From the NCBI GenBank assembly GCA_002686525.1, contig NZDA01000032.1, positions 18,598 to 27,173 on the forward strand: DNA of 8,576 nt. The letters run 5' to 3'. Under the pieces are notes generated by a model that saw only the letters and a program-made list of their open reading frames with translations, was not told where the DNA came from and did not search any database. The translations under genes and the position numbers were made by a program. Positions within the stretch are counted from its first letter, which is position 1; the number at the start of each line of letters is the position of its first letter. Source of the stretch: Methanobacteriota archaeon. Lineage in GTDB: Archaea; Thermoplasmatota; Poseidoniia; Poseidoniales; Thalassarchaeaceae. Positions 6,608 through 8,576 of this stretch are shown in pieces.

Positions 6608-6919
6608 TCACTCAATCGAACTAACTACTGAATCATATTGTACCCTTAGTTCATTCTCTCTCTCAACCATTCTAGCCAAATGTGACTCAAATGTTTCTTT
6701 GGAGGTTGATAATTCTTTGATTAATTCATCTCTATCTTCAACTTCTAACAATAAATTACCTACAGCTCTGTAAACTGGCCTATCTTCATCTTGTTTGGAA
6801 AGTGATTCAAGTGTAAGAGTAATTTCATTAATTTGGGTAGAAACTGTTTGAATTTGATTCCTTGCCAATTGTAATTCTTGAACTAAAACTTGAATTTCTT
6901 GATTGTTAAAATTATCCAT
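6608..6919 (-). CDS. pfdB: Prefoldin subunit beta
   Basis: Subunit of the hexameric (alpha2 beta4) cytoplasmic chaperone that captures unfolded proteins with coiled-coil tentacles and passes them to the thermosome. The 103-residue product is slightly short for the family (about 115). It has two coiled-coil helices, roughly residues 5-42 and 67-102, flanking the beta-hairpin segment with the diagnostic PVYRAVGNLLLEVEDRDELI (48-67). There is no membrane segment. The ATG follows the stop codon of the Pcc1-like gene with no gap (TAAATG), and its ribosome binding site GAGAGGAT lies inside the end of that gene. The position directly after a pcc1-like gene in the exosome cluster matches other archaea and supports the beta assignment over alpha. 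Confidence 0.95.
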   Translation of the reverse strand: MDNFNNQEIQVLVQELQLARNQIQTVSTQINEITLTLESLSKQDEDRPVYRAVGNLLLEVEDRDELIKELSTSKETFESHLARMVERENELRVQYDSVVSSIE

Positions 6920-7144
6920 TTAATCCTCTCCTGCGGCACTTAGGGCGTGCTCTGATGCTATCAACCCACGCATGAGGCTATTCCATCTGGCCCTCAAGTC
7001 AACGATACTTTTTGTCGACTCAGAAACAGTGATTGAATTTTCTTCACAGACAAAGTTACACTCAGTGACTAAACTTGCTGCTAATGCTTGCGCATCAATA
7101 TGTGAAAATGTTATCTCAAATTGGGAAGATTCATTCTTCTTCAT
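6920..7144 (-). CDS. pcc1: Pcc1-like KEOPS subunit
   Basis: Pcc1 is the dimeric platform subunit of the KEOPS complex, which completes t6A modification of ANN-decoding tRNAs. With the start chosen here the product is 74 residues, normal to slightly short for archaeal Pcc1. It shows the family outline: an N-terminal strand QFEITFSHID (8-17), a helix AQALAASL, a second strand pair around NSITVSES, and the conserved helix IVDLRARWNSLMRGLIASE (47-65), where Pcc1 has its typical D-RA-wN--LR pattern. ATG 7144 has GAGGAA (7152-7157) seven bases upstream and overlaps the L37Ae gene by 14 bases. A longer reading from ATG 7198 would run 54 further bases over L37Ae without such a site. Gene order between L37Ae and prefoldin beta supports the assignment. 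Similarity is modest, so a search is needed to settle the family. Confidence 0.8.
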   Translation of the reverse strand: MKKNESSQFEITFSHIDAQALAASLVTECNFVCEENSITVSESTKSIVDLRARWNSLMRGLIASEHALSAAGED

Positions 7145-7490
7145 TAGATGATTCCTCGGCAAGTTTACGCTCATAATCGAGAGCTGCTTGTTGAGCAATA
7201 ACAGTCATATCGGTTGCAGTGGCACCTTCCATACCTCTTCGAATAACTCTGTTATTGGCATCTGAAGCCCTAGTGAATGGTTCCCAAACACCACCTGTAA
7301 ACTTGTGTCCACATTTTTTACATTCCCAAATTCCAGCAACTTGTCTGTTCACTTTAGCATATTGACATTTCGGGCAAGTATAGTTTCTTGATTTCTTGGC
7401 TAAAGCCGAACCAGCTCTTCGACGGACACTTACACCATACCGTGCTCCAAATCTCGCTGTTGCTCCAGATTTCTGCGTTCTTTTAGCCAT
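7131..7490 (-). CDS. rpl37ae: Large ribosomal subunit protein L37Ae (eL43) with C-terminal extension
   Basis: Zinc-ribbon protein of the 50S subunit found in archaea and eukaryotes. The product starts with the family signature: basic, with RFGARYGVSVRRR at 13-25. Four zinc ligands follow as CPKC (39-42) and CKKC (57-60), then GHKFTGGVWEP. At 119 residues it is longer than the usual 70-92; the surplus is a C-terminal tail from about residue 90, helical in look and ending in acidic SSNEEE. The ATG lies one base after the rrp42 stop, with AAGGAGG (7499-7505) eight bases upstream and inside rrp42. Its last 14 bases overlap the Pcc1-like gene, which uses the acidic tail codons as its ribosome binding region. 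In many archaea a small RNA polymerase subunit gene (rpoP) follows; none is here. Confidence 0.96.
   Translation of the reverse strand: MAKRTQKSGATARFGARYGVSVRRRAGSALAKKSRNYTCPKCQYAKVNRQVAGIWECKKCGHKFTGGVWEPFTRASDANNRVIRRGMEGATATDMTVIAQQAALDYERKLAEESSNEEE
7152..7157 (-). promoter_or_regulatory. Shine-Dalgarno site deciding the Pcc1-like start
   Basis: GAGGAA on the minus strand, seven bases before ATG 7144 and within the last codons of the L37Ae gene. It favours the 74-residue product over a 92-residue one starting at 7198. Confidence 0.65.
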
Positions 7491-7491
7491 T

Positions 7492-8283
7492 TTAATTGCC
7501 TCCTTCTAATGCATGAACCATATTTCTAAGTTCTTCACCCTTTTTCCGAGCCTCTTCCATCAGTTCAGCGAATTCAGCGGCCGTGAAGGCTCCCTTAAGA
7601 CCCTTCTGTAATGAATGTACATGATTATTATCACCAAGGGTGATATGAATTCTTTCATCGCCACCGAGTTCTTCACGACCATTAGAATCATAGATAAATC
7701 TTCCACCAACTCTTTGATATGAACACATTATAGGGGTTTTTGATACGATTAGCGGTCTATCTTCACCTAATTCGAAGTTTTCTTGGGGTATGACGGCATT
7801 TCTTAAGGCAGTAATTCCTGCTAAAGCGAATGCATCAAAGAGGTTCCCATCATCAGATACAGCGAAAAGGTCCAGGATAACTTGCCACGCCTTTTCACCA
7901 GGAATTATACAAAGATCGGAAGTGTCAATACAACCGGATTCTCTTATTCCCCTGTCTACAACACGACTTAGTTCAATTGATTCAGCACTAGGAGGTCCAG
8001 CTTCATGCTGCCTACCAGAAACTGGTCTTACTTCAGCCATACACATCAATCCTCCTTCGTTTGGTCTGTCTGGATAAGGAGTCATAGTTTGGAATTTAAC
8101 ACCAGCCAGAACAATTGTGTCACCCATTCGTACTCTAGCAGAACCTTCAGCATTACCTAGAATACCGACTTCAATTTCTACATCTCTGCCTTCAAATTGT
8201 GCACGCCCATCCAATCTCTGATCATTATCTGCTAATTCTCTGAGATGACTTCTTAGCAATTGTGGAACTAATGGAATACTCAT
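7492..8283 (-). CDS. rrp42: Exosome complex subunit Rrp42 (RNase PH-like)
   Basis: Non-catalytic partner of Rrp41 in the hexameric ring of the archaeal exosome, which degrades RNA 3' to 5' by phosphorolysis and can add tails. The 263-residue product has the RNase PH fold signature: RLDGR at 23-27, AEGSARVRMGDT, a region starting VDRGIRESG and the DLFAVSDDGNLFDAFALA segment, followed by the archaeal Rrp42 C-terminal helix. The start at 8283 is preferred: GGAGGT (8291-8296) is seven bases upstream, the ATG overlaps the rrp41 stop as ATGA, and the protein begins MSIPLVPQLL. A longer in-frame reading from 8319 would add 12 residues inside rrp41. One base separates it from the L37Ae gene. Confidence 0.96.
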   Translation of the reverse strand: MSIPLVPQLLRSHLRELADNDQRLDGRAQFEGRDVEIEVGILGNAEGSARVRMGDTIVLAGVKFQTMTPYPDRPNEGGLMCMAEVRPVSGRQHEAGPPSAESIELSRVVDRGIRESGCIDTSDLCIIPGEKAWQVILDLFAVSDDGNLFDAFALAGITALRNAVIPQENFELGEDRPLIVSKTPIMCSYQRVGGRFIYDSNGREELGGDERIHITLGDNNHVHSLQKGLKGAFTAAEFAELMEEARKKGEELRNMVHALEGGN

Positions 8284-8576
8284 TGAGGATACCTCCCTGT
8301 TTTTAGTGCCTCGACACAATATTCATGAATCACCATTGCAGCATTCATATTATAGTCCCATGCTTCTTGAAATTCTTCAGGAGATAAATCACCATCCATC
8401 TGAAGAAATACTAATTCACCAGAATTAGGAAGAATACCCATGGGTAAATCTGCTTCTCCATAGTTGTCTTCTGCCTTATTTAAGTCGCAGACTACTACAT
8501 CATTTATTTTTCCAGAAGCTACTGATACAACTAAATCAGTCATCGGAATACCTGCATGAGCAAGTGCCACAGACGC
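8280..8576 (-). CDS. rrp41: Exosome complex catalytic subunit Rrp41, N-terminus outside the window
   Basis: Catalytic RNase PH-like subunit of the archaeal exosome ring. The frame is open to the right edge, so only the last 98 residues are present of an expected 240 or so. They start ASVALAHAGIPMTDLV and include the active-site motif NKAEDNYGEADLPMG. The two acidic residues of D-N-Y-G-E-A-D, encoded at 8466-8468 and 8448-8450, correspond to the metal/phosphate-handling aspartates of Rrp41, so this is the active paralogue rather than Rrp42. The C-terminal helix ends in ALKTGRYPQ. The stop overlaps the rrp42 start (ATGA). First gene visible of the exosome super-operon; its start, promoter and any rrp4 gene upstream lie beyond the edge. 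Confidence 0.97.
   Translation of the reverse strand, partial: ASVALAHAGIPMTDLVVSVASGKINDVVVCDLNKAEDNYGEADLPMGILPNSGELVFLQMDGDLSPEEFQEAWDYNMNAAMVIHEYCVEALKTGRYPQ
8291..8296 (-). promoter_or_regulatory. Shine-Dalgarno site deciding the Rrp42 start
   Basis: GGAGGT on the minus strand, seven bases before ATG 8283 and within the last codons of rrp41. Together with the ATGA stop/start overlap it argues for translational coupling of the two exosome ring subunits, which are needed in equal amounts. Confidence 0.7.

Noticed and set aside
6920..7198. Longer 92-residue reading of the Pcc1-like gene
   Set aside because: The added N-terminus lies inside L37Ae, lacks family similarity, and the start at 7144 has a well-placed GAGGAA site.
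7790..8077. Plus-strand open frame inside rrp42
   Set aside because: Antisense to a clearly conserved RNase PH-like domain.
1..8576. Defence system, CRISPR array, mobile element, tRNA or rRNA gene
   Set aside because: I read both strands for repeats, transposase-like frames and tRNA-like cloverleaf ends and saw none; the gene content is housekeeping apart from the plus-strand trio and the unknown gene at 5760-6590.

Overview
The window reads as a piece of an archaeal chromosome. The gene content is archaeal/eukaryotic in type: elongation factor 2 with a diphthamide site, archaeal S12 and S7, exosome subunits Rrp41 and Rrp42, ribosomal protein L37Ae, a Pcc1-like KEOPS protein and prefoldin beta. 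Moderately AT-rich DNA, GAGGTG-type ribosome binding sites, some TTG starts and generally short gaps suggest a marine planktonic euryarchaeon, possibly Marine Group II (Poseidoniales) or a relative. That lineage is an inference from overall character and was not tested by a tree.

Layout. Positions 1-2997 (minus strand) are a str-type translation operon read S12, S7, EF-2. EF-2 runs off the left edge just after its diphthamide histidine. A likely promoter with a TTATAC box lies before S12 in the 137-base divergent gap. Positions 3135-5796 (plus strand) are a tight three-gene unit: a UbiD-family decarboxylase of the archaeal type (candidate anhydromevalonate phosphate decarboxylase of isoprenoid lipid synthesis), an uncharacterised TPR-like helical protein, and a Nudix hydrolase. 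Positions 5760-8576 (minus strand) are the archaeal exosome super-operon, read rrp41 (partial, right edge), rrp42, rpl37ae, a pcc1-like gene, prefoldin beta, and finally an unrecognised 276-residue helical protein. The Nudix gene and this last gene converge and overlap tail to tail by 37 bases.

How the genes work together. The two minus-strand blocks supply housekeeping functions: ribosomal decoding and translocation on one side; RNA degradation, a large-subunit ribosomal protein, tRNA t6A modification and protein folding on the other. Almost every junction in them is an overlap or a gap of under 20 bases, with the next gene's Shine-Dalgarno sequence embedded in the end of the previous gene, so translational coupling is likely. 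The plus-strand unit between them is functionally separate. Its decarboxylase is the only member with a reasonably specific functional prediction, and its two partners are the least understood plus-strand genes. I saw no tRNA or rRNA gene, CRISPR array, insertion sequence or intein.
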